From positions 1 through 64,000 of the forward strand of contig WHUX01000265.1 of the NCBI GenBank assembly GCA_015179025.1: DNA of 64,000 nucleotides, written 5' to 3'. How positions within the stretch are numbered: the first letter of the stretch is position 1; each line of letters opens with the position of its first letter. Positions 1-9,240 of this stretch are shown piece by piece. The position numbers and the translations under genes are program-made. The stretch comes from Terfezia claveryi (Eukaryota > Ascomycota > Pezizomycetes > Pezizales > Pezizaceae). The notes under the pieces were generated by a model. It did not search any database. It worked only from the letters and a program-made list of their open reading frames with translations, and was not told the DNA's origin.

Positions 1-104
1 TTTATTATGTGGAGGGTATGGACATAATCGAAGGAAATGTATACAATAAGCTTAAGGAAAGTCCCTTGTATTTAGATTTTATAAATTAAGAAAGAACTTA
101 GAGC

Positions 105-760
105 AGTAAACTTGAGCTTGAAGGGCCTAAAGAACTGAGAGTAATGGACTTGAGCTCGGAGACCATATTTGAGCCAGTAGGACCTAGAGACTGAGAGCAT
201 TGAAGGCAGAGTAATGGACCTAAGCTTGGAAAGCATATTTGAGCCAGAAGAACCTAGCCAGCAGACCTGAGCTTAAAGAGCATATTTGAGCCTGTAGAAC
301 CTAGGGCAGCAAAGGTAAGTTTGAGTCAATATAACCTGAAAAACTGAGAGCAGTGAAGGCAAAGTAACAGACCTAAGCTTGGAGAGCATATTTAAGCCAG
401 AAGAACCTAGCTAGCGGACCTGAGCTTGAAGAGCATATTTGAGCCAGTAGGACCTAGAGACCAAGAGGAGTGAAGGCAAAGTAACGGACCTAAGCTTGGA
501 GAGCATATTTGAGCCGGAAGAACCTAGCCAGCGAACCTGAGCTTGAAGAGCATATTTAAGCCAGTAGAACCTAGGGTAGCGAAGGTAAGCTTGAGTCAAT
601 ATAATCTGAGAAACCGAGAGCAGCAAAGGCAGAGTAACAGACATAAGCTTGGAAAGCATATTTGAGCCGGAAGAATCTAGGACAGCAAAGGTAAGCTTCA
701 GTCTATATAACCTGAGAAACTGACAGCAGTGAACCTAAGCTTGCAGAGCTGGAGGTAGTG
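105..760. repeat. Complex minisatellite, units about 35-185 bp
   Basis: Imperfect tandem repeats of a phrase containing GAGCATATTTGAGCC followed by AGAACCTAG or AGGACCTAG, organised in a longer higher-order unit. Short ORFs on the - strand here are only repeat translations. I see nothing recognisable in bases 1-104. Confidence 0.8.
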
Positions 761-1135
761 ACAGCAACACACAAGGTTGTAGAAGCATTCGAAACCATAC
801 CTGTATAGTATAATGACGTGATGTATAGAGCAGTAGGGACGTGATGAGCTGTAGGGGCGCGATGAGCTGAGGGGACGCATTGAGCTGTAGGGATGTGACC
901 GGTACTGGTACTGCCAAGAGAATGAAGCCTTTGCCAGACGAAAGCCTAGAGAAGCCGCGTTAGCTAGCAGAAGAGAGCATGTCAGCTACATAATAGAGGA
1001 GCCTCTGCATAGAGTTACGCCAGCCAGACTAGAGTCATATCTAGTAAAGAGAGTAGTATAGTATTGTATCTTAGACATGTTCCACTAAGCGAGGGGTATC
1101 TCACAGAAGTCCGTGTTACCCGAGGGGTATATCAA
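761..1135. other. Intergenic sequence with a short 18-bp tandem repeat
   Basis: About four 18-19 bp units related to GGGACGTGATGAGCTGTA lie at 830-897. No ORF or RNA gene is supported in the remainder. Confidence 0.5.
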
Positions 1136-1345
1136 AGGTTTTCTCTCTTAGAAATATGTGTTGGTTGATGTGGCCGGGAAATATGTATTGATTGGTCGAA
1201 AGGCAGATTTGCACATGCTGGTATGACAGATCAGCACATGCATGTTTTAGGCTACATAGGCCTGCCAGCCGTGGGTTTACCAAAGTGGGTAATAGGAGCA
1301 CAGATGGCGGGCTTATTCATATGGACTTGTGTATGCAAGAAACTC
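1136..1345 (+). repeat. Dispersed repeat block R1
   Basis: Contains the phrase CAGATTTGCACATGCTGG and downstream GTGGGTTTACCAAAGTGGG. Closely related copies occur at about 23520-23745 (same orientation), 24640-24870, 26665-26770 and 21490-21597 (opposite orientation). It always flanks either the (TA)n composite repeat or the ~2.2 kb repeat Y, so it looks like the inner end of a mobile or amplified unit. Confidence 0.8.
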
Positions 1346-1425
1346 ATTCTTTTGGAGACTTATATATATATATGCGAGAAACTCATGCTTTTGGAGACTT
1401 ATATATATATGTTTTGGTCCGTTCT
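1335..1425. repeat. (TA)n composite repeat, two units
   Basis: Two units of a ~40 bp repeat: GAGAAACTCATGCTTTTGGA followed by a run of alternating T and A. The same unit is expanded at 8900-9150, 11000-11305 and 23740-24640. Confidence 0.85.
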
Positions 1426-1800
1426 GGGATCCGGGCCATACAGGTATGGCCCAGTCCATGCAGGTATGGACTGGATATCGCAATGGACCAGGCCGTTACG
1501 GTATGGCTGGATATCGCAACGGACCAGGCCGTTACAGGATTAAATTGTTCAATGTCACGGATAGCAACAAGGATTGCGGCCACAGTGGCCATAGCGACAT
1601 TAAAATTACTAAATAGGGACATATCTGATATGAAGGTAATTTTGTAGTAACATTTGGTCAAAAAACATCGGTGATAACATAAAATGACCTATCGTAGAAA
1701 ATACTCAGTAGAGGTATATCCGAAATGAAGGTTATTATGTAGAGAAACATTAGGTCAAAGAACAAGAGAATGTAGCCCTCATAATAGTAGCCTTTAAAGA
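1425..1800 (+). repeat. Dispersed repeat block R2 with imperfect CCATACCGGTATGG palindromes
   Basis: The block starts with diverged copies of the palindrome CCATACCGGTATGG and runs through CAATTTAATCC-like and AACATTTGGT phrases. It recurs inverted at 10770-10995 and 21045-21470. The integrase gene starts about 200 bases downstream here, and the inverted copy at 21045-21470 has the same relation to the second integrase copy, so R2 belongs to the same duplicated arm. Confidence 0.8.
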
Positions 1801-1837
1801 TCACGATACTACAGAGTTTTAACTATTGCTTTGCTTG

Positions 1838-1985
1838 ATCACACTCTTACCGGTCTCTACAATATCACACTCTTACCAGTCTCTACAATATTATACTCTT
1901 ACCGGTCTCTACAATATTACACTCTTACCGGTCTCTATAATATCACACTCTTACCAGTCTCTATAATATTACACTCTTACCAATC
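1838..1985 (+). repeat. 26-bp minisatellite upstream of integrase copy 1
   Basis: About six units related to CACTCTTACCGGTCTCTA plus a short AT stretch, ending just before the integrase start codon. The inverted counterpart lies at 20880-21010 before the second copy, so the array was present before the arms were duplicated. Confidence 0.9.
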
Positions 1986-1992
1986 TCTACCA

Positions 1993-3923
1993 ATGTCTAT
2001 CGCTCAAGATCATACTGAGACTGATATCAACCAGTTTCATCCTCTAGGGTCCGCTTAATCTCAAAGTGCTATTGAAGCATTTTCTGGTACTGCTGGCACC
2101 AACTTTAAAAAGTATTTGTATACAACAAGTAACAAATCTCGCTTGACTTTTGAGAAGTAATAACCCTGAAATTATCTAGTATAATAGTGACTAATAAATG
2201 CTATCTAGGTATCGCAAAATTAAGGCATACCTTCGAGATCCAAATCTAAAGGCTGCTAAAGGCAATACAATAGAAATTAAGCTACGATCAAAGGCACTCA
2301 AGGAATATGAGCTACGAAATAATGCTTTATATTTTATTGCTGGGAAAAATAATCAACGAGTAGTCTTAGAGCATGACGTATTTGACGTTATTGCACATAC
2401 TCATGATGCATTAATACATGCAGGCAAGAACAAAACCTATGCAACTATTAGTGAGAAGTACCATGGAATTAATTGTAAGGAGGTATAGTTAAGTCTGAAT
2501 CTACTTAGTATATATTAATATTAATTTTTGGTATAGGTTATGTAACTGTTATAGCATTGTCAACTATGTGCATGTAATAAACCAAGTCAAAGTCATGGTC
2601 CACTACCACCAATCATTGTTAATAATCTTTGGGAACGAGTACAAATTGATCTAATCGATATGCGAGCTGATCCAGATGGGGAATACCAATGGATTTTACA
2701 TATTCGCGATCATTTTAGTAAATTTTCTAGTGCTTATCCTTTAAACTCTAAGGAAAGTACTGAAGTTGCTAATATCCTCCTCATGTGGATTGGACAATTT
2801 GGTCCACCAAAAATTCTTCAATGCGACAATGGTAATGAGTTTAAAGGTGAAGTACTTGTTATTATAGAATATCATGGAATTTCTTTAATACGAGGACGTC
2901 CACGCCATCCTTAAACACAAGGATTGATAGAACAAGCAAATGCTATTCTAAAGCAGAAGATTCGAATGGCCAAAGCTAAATCAGGTGACAATCGATAGGT
3001 ATAGATTTTACCTATTGTAATTTTAGCAATGAATCAACAAGTAAGTAATTATTTCTAATACTCAGGCTAGTCTTATAATAATGAAACTAATAATATTAGA
3101 TTCACTCGACAACTGGATATAGTCCATATGAAGTTGTATTTAAACAAAAAGTACATCATCTTCCAGGTCATTTATCTCCAATCCTAGATGCAAATGATGA
3201 GGAAGTAGAGAATGATGGTAAGGAAGTAGAGGATGAGGATAATGAAGAGGAGGAGGAGGATGAGGAGGAGGGAGAGGAGGAGAAGGAAGAGGAAGAAGAT
3301 GATGAGGAAGAGGATAAGCAAGAGGAGGATAATGAGGAGAATGAGGAGGAGGAGGATGACAAGGAAAACAGTTTGATTGAACCTTCGAGTCAATCTACTT
3401 CTGTTCAACTTGAACTTCCCACTGGCAGTACCGACATTATGCTAGCAAAAGTCCGCAAACGTACTGCAACAGCTCGGAAGAAAATGGCAAATTGATATAT
3501 TCAACAGCACAAAATAGATACCTTCATAATAGGTAATCTCGTCAGCTTACAGATTCCTGGTATTGATCGAGCTTTTACCGACTATCGCCGAATTTTTTGT
3601 AGAGTTTTCTACAAGCCTCATACTGACCGACATCAGCTATATAGTAAATATGGCCTGTTAGATCGATACTATCCCACTAGCGAATTGGAGTGGCTTCCTT
3701 CAGTATTAGACCAGCCTACCTTGAGTCTATTCTATTAGAATGGCAAAGTCAAAAACCAAAGTCGCTGCATGAAGTTGCACGTCTTGCCTCTGCTGGATCT
3801 AGTTTGCTGCAAATACAAAGGCCTATGTTCTGACCGTCACTGCCAATGCAAAAAAAAGGACGTCCATATACTGCCCATTATCATACTGGATCAGGGCCGT
3901 ACCCATGTACGAATTCAATATAA
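1993..3923 (+). pseudogene. Intron-containing stand-alone integrase, decayed copy 1
   Basis: Retroviral-type integrase of the kind seen in Ty3/gypsy pol and in KRBA2/Ginger-like integrase-transposases. It lies here in a separate gene with no reverse transcriptase beside it. Comparison with copy 2 (17451-20857) gives four exons: 1993-2156, 2209-2482, 2537-3040 and 3100-3923, with introns of 52, 54 and 59 bases that all have GT..AG ends and CTAAT or TTAAT branch-like sites. The spliced frame contains an HHCC zinc-binding module (Hx4H, then CQLC), then a D,D(35)E core. The third acidic residue is still Glu here (LIEQANA, near 2930). An acidic Glu/Asp run and a Cys-rich tail follow. It is broken by TAA at 2056 (CAA in copy 2), TAA at 2543, TAG at 2552, TAA at 2912 and later frameshifts. 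The gene is lost, but the family assignment is firm. Confidence 0.85.
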
Positions 3924-3929
3924 GAGCTA

Positions 3930-4088
3930 GCAGGATGTTAAGCAAGCGGGGATTGAGCAAGTAGGTATGAGAATTAAGCAAGCGGAGGATTGAGTAAGTG
4001 GGTATGAGGATTAGCAAGTGCGGGATTGAGCAAGTGGTATGGGGATTAAGCAAGTGGGGATTGGGCAAGTGGAGGATTGAGCAAGCGG
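3930..4088 (+). repeat. Minisatellite after integrase copy 1
   Basis: Tandem phrases of the type GGGGATTGAGCAAGTGG. Matched in inverted orientation at about 17310-17450 next to integrase copy 2. Confidence 0.75.
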
Positions 4089-4254
4089 AAGATGGCAGAG
4101 CTTTTCTTATGTATATATTCTGTCTGTTAATACAATGCTCAGAGTAGAAGATTTCTTGTATTCCTGAAAATACTAATCACCTAGAATCGCCGATTCTACA
4201 GTATGCGCTACGAGTTTTTGTGCCATTGACAACTCGCCGAGCTGGCGTTTATGT

Positions 4255-4520
4255 CCTTAAGCCTGCAATCGGGGTCTCTATTAGCCTGCAATCAGGGGTC
4301 CCTATTAGCCTGCAATCGGGGGTCCCTATTAGCCTGCAATTGGGAGTCCCTATTAGCCTGCAATCGGGAGTCCCTATTAGCCTGCAATTAGGGGTCCCTA
4401 TTAGTCTTAATATTCGCATCCATATGAGTATGCAATTGGGGTTCTTTCTTAGCCTAGATATCCATATCCATATGAGCCTGCAATTGGGGCCTGCAATCGA
4501 GGGTCCTTCTTAGCCTGTAT
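4255..4520 (+). repeat. 24-bp minisatellite encoding the octapeptide SLQSGVPI
   Basis: Seven or more units of AGCCTGCAATCGGGGGTCCC plus TATT. Because the unit is 24 bases the + frame stays open as repeated SLQSGVPI. The inverted counterpart is at about 16975-17140. The stretch 4089-4254 between the two minisatellites is unique 3' flank, also conserved inverted at 17140-17310. Confidence 0.85.
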
Positions 4521-4559
4521 ATCCGCATCCATATGAGAAATTATCTGCCTCAGTCTGCG

Positions 4560-4735
4560 TCACCTAGTATCCACTTCCATCATACTTCCTAGCATGAAAC
4601 ACACCAATATCTAGAGCTGGCAAAAGCATGAAAAAACCAATATACAGAGCTAGTGGAAGCATAAAAAACAGCAATATATAGCGCCAGCGGAAGCATGCAA
4701 AATACCAGTATACATACACTTATTGTAAATTTCCC
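4560..4735 (+). repeat. Repeat block R4 (AGCGGAAGCATG units)
   Basis: Three units containing GGAAGCATGAAAAAACCAATAT-like sequence, about 50 bp each. The inverted, expanded counterpart (about eight units) is at 16600-16915. A partial inverted duplicate lies at 6400-6540, where it flanks module M5. Confidence 0.75.
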
Positions 4736-5740
4736 TATTGTTTATTATGTACATAAATTATAGAAATAGATAATAGAAATAAATAATAGAAATAAATAAT
4801 AGAAATGGATAATAGAAATAGATAATAGAAATAGATACAAACCTAAAGTTCACTGCTGCCATTGCCTATATGGTATGTAGGTTGTTAGCATCTATAGCAA
4901 AGGTATAAGGAGTAAGGTACTTACTTTTATTACCCAAAGAGCCTAGCCCTAGCCAGTCACGATATATAAGAAGATAGGAAAATAAGAATACAAAGAAAAA
5001 AACCCTCCCCCTCCCTTCCTACCCCCTGCCCCACCTCCCCACCTCCCCCACTACCCCACCTCCCTACCTCCCCCTCTACCCCCCTACCCCACCTCCCCAC
5101 CTCCCCCCCTACCCCACCTCCCTCCCTACCCCCCTACCCCTCTACCCCACCTCCTCCCCTACCCCTCTACCCCCCTACCCCCTGCCCAACCTCCCACTCC
5201 CGCCCTCAGTCCCTCCCACTGCCAGCCCTCCCCTCCTGCCACCAGCCCCCACTGCCAGCTCTCCCCGCCACTAGCCCTCCTCTCCCCTCCCGCCCCCAGT
5301 CCCTCCCGCCACCAGCCCTTGCCCCCGCCGCCAGCCCCACACTCCAGTCCCTCCCACCACCAGTGCCCCTACCATCAGTCCCCCTACCACCAGTCCCTCC
5401 CGCCGCCAGCCCTTGCCCTTGCCGTCAGCCCCTGCCGCCAGTCCCTCCTGCCGCCAGCCCTTGCCCCTGCCCCTAGTCTCTCCCGCCGCCAGCCCTTGCC
5501 CCCGCTGCCAGCCCCTACCCCCAGTCCCTCCCACCGCCAGCCCTTGCCCCCGCCGCCAGTCCCTCCCGCCACCAGCTCTTATACAATAACCCCCCCAAGC
5601 TCTCCCACCACCAGCTCTCCTTACAATAACTCCCCCCCAAGCCCTCCCTCTACCAGCTCTCCCACAATATCTCCCCCCCAGAAAAAGAACCAACTCCACT
5701 TTTTTTTTTTTTTTTTTTTTTTAATATTTTTTTTTTTTCC
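4735..5740. repeat. C-rich polypyrimidine tract of module M5, copy 1
   Basis: After a short AGAAATAGATAAT repeat and a conserved lead-in, bases about 4990-5690 of the + strand are almost pure C and T with scattered A and G, ending in a T run at 5700-5740. The - strand is G-rich and reads as Gly/Arg/Trp-rich repeats. The direct repeat of the whole module is at 14560-16120. Long ORFs here on either strand are low-complexity and not treated as separate genes. Confidence 0.8.
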
Positions 5741-5744
5741 ATGA

Positions 5745-6137
5745 TCCCTTCCAATCATCCTATTCATCAGCATCCGTTGTTGACCCACAATCAGGGTCAA
5801 CCCACCCGTCAGCCGACCTAACTTTTTTCTTTTTTAACAAAGAAAATGGGTGACGAGGACGATAGGCTAGTAAGGGTAGTATTTGCACATTTTCTTCTTG
5901 AAGACATGTCAATTACTCATAGCAGTATTCCTCGACGTGCAGACGCTTCAATTGGTCAGTGCAATACTGTAAAACGTGTTCCTCCTTAATCTCTGCCAGA
6001 ACTTGTAGATCTATAGATCTTTGCAGCTTTGCATCAAGATCTATCCGACTATTAATGGTCATCTGTCTGGCCATAGTTATGGTAGTGGCCAAAGTTGCTG
6101 CCAACATGGGAAGGAAGATGATAATAAAGTAAAGCAT
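5745..6137 (-). pseudogene. Membrane/helical protein of module M5, copy 1
   Basis: Unrecognised family. From the ATG at 6137 the frame gives a hydrophobic N-terminal segment (MLYFIIIFLPMLAATLA), then a charged, probably helical stretch (about residues 25-75). It continues past one TAA at 5913-5915 into QEENVQILPLLAYRPRH, a Lys run, and WVDPDCGSTTD. Copy 2 (15480-15859, same orientation) keeps the same reading frame through almost all of this. It has CAA where copy 1 has TAA, and has stops at other places. Frame conservation between diverged copies argues that this was a real protein. Downstream on the same strand the C-rich tract would encode Gly-rich sequence, possibly part of the same product. 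Bases 6138-6390 are upstream flank without an ORF of note. Confidence 0.55.
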
Positions 6138-6389
6138 ATTGATAGAGGTGTTGTGTTTATGGGTGAATGTTATGGATGTTATTCTGTGGATGTATGCTAT
6201 TCTAGCTATAGAATGTTGTACTATAGAAGATGTTGTGCAAGAGAGGATGTTATGCTATAGGGGTATCCATCGAGAGGCCAGTGCCCACCAACTGTTGGTG
6301 TTGTTACTGCTTCTGGCTTAGTTGCTACTACAATGCACGTGGAGCTTGTATTAGCAGTCCATGGGATATCATATAGAAATGATGGCTTT

Positions 6390-6560
6390 TCAGCCTCTAT
6401 ATATGCATGCAATTCATGCTTCCGCTGGCTCTAGATATTGGTGTTTTGCATGCTTCCGCTAGCGCTATATATTGGTGGTTTTCACCAGCGGAAGCATGCA
6501 AAACACCAATATCTAGAGCCAGTGGAAGCATGAATTGCATGCATATATAGAGGCCGAAAA
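6390..6560. repeat. Short inverted repeat of R4 units
   Basis: Bases about 6405-6480 and 6487-6545 are reverse complements around the phrase GGTGGTTTTCACCAGC. The hairpin sits where module M5 joins the octapeptide-ORF block, so it probably records the insertion or rearrangement that placed M5 here. Confidence 0.75.
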
Positions 6561-6590
6561 GCTATCATTTCTATATATTTGTCTTCTCAT

Positions 6591-7052
6591 TCATTTCCCA
6601 TATATGGGTATTTCCTCCTTTATGCTAGGTTTTGCAAATTGCAGGAGGAGCCCCAACCAACGCGGCGGGATGATTGTAGGTAAGACATGTAATCTGGTTT
6701 TAAGGCAGCGCCAGTCGATCCGACTGTAATGGCTGGTGGCAAGACACGGCAAGTCCCTATTTCCAAGGTATGCCCGGCTGGGACTTAGAGCTTTTCTCCT
6801 GTTCATTCCTTCCAAATAATTTTGCTCGCTCAATTCTACCCTAGTTTGCTCGCTCATTTTCTTGCTCATTTTCTCGCTCATTTTCTCGCTCATTTGCTCG
6901 CTCATTTTCTCACTGATTTGCTTGCTTGATTCTAGGCTGATTTGCTCACTCGATGGTATGCTGATTTGCTGCTCGATTCTAGGCTGATTTGCTCGCTCAA
7001 TTATATGCTGATTTGCTCGCTCGATTATTTGCAACGAAGTTGCTAATTTCAA
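6591..7052 (-). CDS. Octapeptide-repeat ORF with conserved C-terminal region, copy 1
   Basis: Unrecognised, 153 codons, uninterrupted. The N-terminal half is built on a 24-bp minisatellite, giving S-(E/K)-Q-I-S-L-E-S and S-E-K-M units. The C-terminal ~85 residues are unique, with GMNRRKALSPSRAYLGNRDL and AKPSIKEEIPIYGK. Copy 2 at 16194-16610 has the same frame with about a dozen replacements, many of the type His-Tyr, Pro-Leu or Arg-Gln expected from C-to-T decay. The antisense frame has several stops in copy 2, so the - strand is preferred. In both copies the ORF converges on the integrase gene, suggesting the pair belonged to one element. Copy 1 stops at TGA where copy 2 has CGA, so this copy is probably C-terminally truncated. 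Confidence 0.5.
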   Translation of the reverse strand: MKLATSLQIIERANQHIIERANQPRIEQQISIPSSEQISLESSKQISEKMSEQMSEKMSEKMSKKMSEQTRVELSEQNYLEGMNRRKALSPSRAYLGNRDLPCLATSHYSRIDWRCLKTRLHVLPTIIPPRWLGLLLQFAKPSIKEEIPIYGK

Positions 7053-7059
7053 TTGGTAC

Positions 7060-7825
7060 GAAGTTGTTATTTATTTTCTCCTGTATTGTACCGGCAATCG
7101 AATATCCCAGCTGACATATAGGGCAAGCGAATATCCAGGCTGATATACAGCATGAGCGAATATTCAGGTTGGCATATGGAGCGAGTGAATATCCAGCAAG
7201 ATATAGGGGGAATATCCAAGCTGATATCCAGCGCAAGCGAATATTCAGGTTGGCATATGGAGCAAGCGAATATCCAGCGAGATATAGGGGGAATATCCAG
7301 GCTCACCGGAGGTGGTTATTCAGGCTGATATCTAGAGCGAGCAAATATCCAAGCTGACATATATGGCAAGCGAATATCCAGGCTGACATATAGGGTGAGT
7401 GAATATCCAGGCTGATATATTAGGTGAGCGAATATTCAGGCTGACATATAGAGCGAGCAAATATCCAGGCTGATATCTAGGTCGAGCAAATATATAGGCT
7501 GATATCCAGGGCGAGCGAATATCCAGGCTGACATGTAGAGCGAGCGAATATCTAGGCTAACATATAGAGTGAGCGAATATTCAGGCTAACATGTAGAGCG
7601 AACAAATATTCAGGCTAACATATAGAGCGAGCGAATATTCAGGCTGACATATGGAGCGAGCGAATATCCAGGCTAATATCTAGGGCGAGCAAATATGCAG
7701 GCTGATATCTAGGGCAAGCTAATATCCAGCCTGATATCCAGGGCGAGCGAATATCTAGGCTGGCATGTAGAACGAGCAAATATCTAAGCTAGCATATAGA
7801 GCGAGCAAATATCTATGCTACTGTA
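7060..7825. repeat. 29-bp minisatellite, left array
   Basis: About 26 diverged units of the type AGGCTGACATATAGAGCGAG plus CGAATATCC. The unit is not a multiple of three, so the translations cycle through three frames and the ORFs are not genes. Inverted arrays lie at 10195-10770 and 12130-12990. Confidence 0.9.
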
Positions 7826-7942
7826 TGTTTCCTGTCACTGTATGTTTCCTATCTCAATGCGCCTGTCTCTACAATTGAATTGGCAAGTAGAAAAAGTAAT
7901 GAGTTTTAGCAGAATATAGCACTATAGTATTTGAAACTGACA

Positions 7943-8025
7943 GTAGGCATAGCACAGTAGTAAGTTCTTTACTTTACGGTTTATGTTTATTTATTGAGGG
8001 CCTGAGTTCGATTCCCAGTGGATGC
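7943..8025 (+). ncRNA. tRNA-derived SINE-like segment, copy 1
   Basis: Contains an A-box-like TAGCACAGTAGTAAG (from 7950) and a B-box-like GAGTTCGATTCC (8004-8015) at tRNA-like spacing. The middle cannot form a normal anticodon arm. Two inverted copies at 9978-10063 and 11903-11988 are closer to tRNA (TAGCGCAGTAGTAAG). It is read as the head of a tRNA-derived SINE or tRNA pseudogene, not a working tRNA. Confidence 0.5.
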
Positions 8026-8098
8026 AAGAAGTTAATTGCCTTAATATCACTGTCGGCGGACCGGGAGCAGGGTTGTCGGGTATCCATTCTTTAATGCT

Positions 8099-8187
8099 CC
8101 AGTTCACTATATCTCCACCAAACCACAAGTCTACAATGAGGGCGACCTAAGAAGTAGTGTGATAGCACTCAGAGTATAGTGAACTGG
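8099..8187. mobile_element. 89-bp MITE-like element, copy 1
   Basis: Bounded by the perfect 13-bp inverted repeat CCAGTTCACTATA / TATAGTGAACTGG. The same 89-bp length recurs at 9818-9906 and 11743-11831. No clear target duplication is visible, and the copies may have multiplied with the surrounding palindrome rather than by transposition. Confidence 0.55.
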
Positions 8188-8214
8188 GGTAACTCATTTT
8201 GCCTTTTGACATAA

Positions 8215-8400
8215 GATTCTAGACTGATTTCCTCGCTCGATTGTATGCTAGTGGTGATTTCCTTGCTCAATTCTCTACTGATTTCTTCTCTCAATTCTAG
8301 ACTGATTTGCTTGCTCAATTCTATGCTGGTTTGCTCGCTCATTTTCTCACTGATTTGCTTGCTCAATTGTAGGCTGATTTGCTAGGCTAATTTGCTTCCT
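8215..8400 (-). repeat. 24-bp octapeptide minisatellite
   Basis: Units of the type TTGCTCGATTCTAGGCTGAT on the + strand, encoding S-E-Q-I-S-L-E type octapeptides on the - strand. Related to the array at 6820-7035 and to those at 9600-9790 and 13165-13600. Confidence 0.8.
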
Positions 8401-8469
8401 CAATTCTAGCGGATATCTAGGCTAATATGGACAGTGAATTGCAGGCTCATATAGACGGCGAATCTAGGA

Positions 8470-8765
8470 TTCTAGGGACGCATATGTGAAGCCTGGTACA
8501 GATGGGGGTTTTGGGGCGCAGCGTGTTAGATAGCCTTATTAGATAATCGTGAGAATAAAATAGATTATTTCAAAATGCATATAATGCAGGTGAACATAAG
8601 AAAAGCGCAGCTATGCTGGGAGACCATTTGTGTTGGAGTTTGGAATGGGATGGTGACTACGTAGAGGGTAGAGGTTAAGGTAGACATGAATCTAGGAATA
8701 TAGCATCAAATGATTTACATTGGTTAGGCCAAATACGTAAGGAAATATAAGAAGATATAAATATT
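8470..8765 (+). repeat. Dispersed block R9, copy 1
   Basis: Non-coding block with TGGGAGACCATTTGTGTTGG and GGCCAAATACGTAAGGAAAT. Inverted copies are at 9240-9540 and 11425-11665. It forms part of the arms of the palindrome centred near 9.0 kb. Confidence 0.85.
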
Positions 8766-9240
8766 TATGCCATCCCGGAATGGCCTGGTAATCTCACAAT
8801 CTCGCAACGGCCGGTCCATACCGGTATGGGGGGCCATACCGGTATGGCCGGGCAATCCTGGAATGGCCCGGTCTATACCGGTATGGCTTGGAATCCCGGA
8901 ACGGACCAGAACATATATATATCTCCAAAATCATGAGTTTCTCGCATATATATATATAAGTCTCCAAAAGTCTGAGTTTCTCACATATATATATATATAT
9001 CTCCAAAAGCATAAGTTTCTTGCATATATATATATAAGTCTCTAAAAGGATGAGTTTCTTGCATATATATATATAAGTCTCCAAAAGTATGAGTTTCTCG
9101 TACATATATATATATATCCCCAAAAGTATGAGTTTCTGCATATATATTTCTGGTCCATTCCGGGATTCCAGGCCATACCGGTATGGACTGGGCTGTTCCG
9201 AGATTGCGAGATTACCTAGGCCATTCCGGGATGGTATAAA
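8765..9240. repeat. Palindrome centre: CCATACCGGTATGG cluster and (TA)n composite repeat
   Basis: Bases 8765-8905 and 9150-9240 carry several copies of the perfect 14-base palindrome CCATACCGGTATGG or close variants. Between them (about 8910-9145) are six (TA)n composite units. The flanks are reverse complements out to roughly 7.1 and 10.8 kb, so this is the loop of a ~3.7 kb inverted repeat. Confidence 0.85.

Noticed and set aside
3168..3408. Ser-rich and Leu-rich ORFs on the - strand
   Set aside because: Antisense of the Glu/Asp-rich run in the integrase gene.
5271..5744. Long ORFs on both strands in the C-rich tract (about 140 codons each)
   Set aside because: Low-complexity Pro/Ser or Gly/Arg/Trp translations of a polypyrimidine tract. 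Not called as independent genes, though the - strand reading might extend the M5 ORF.
7943..8025. Functional tRNA gene
   Set aside because: A and B boxes are present, but acceptor and anticodon stems do not pair and the middle is AT-rich filler.
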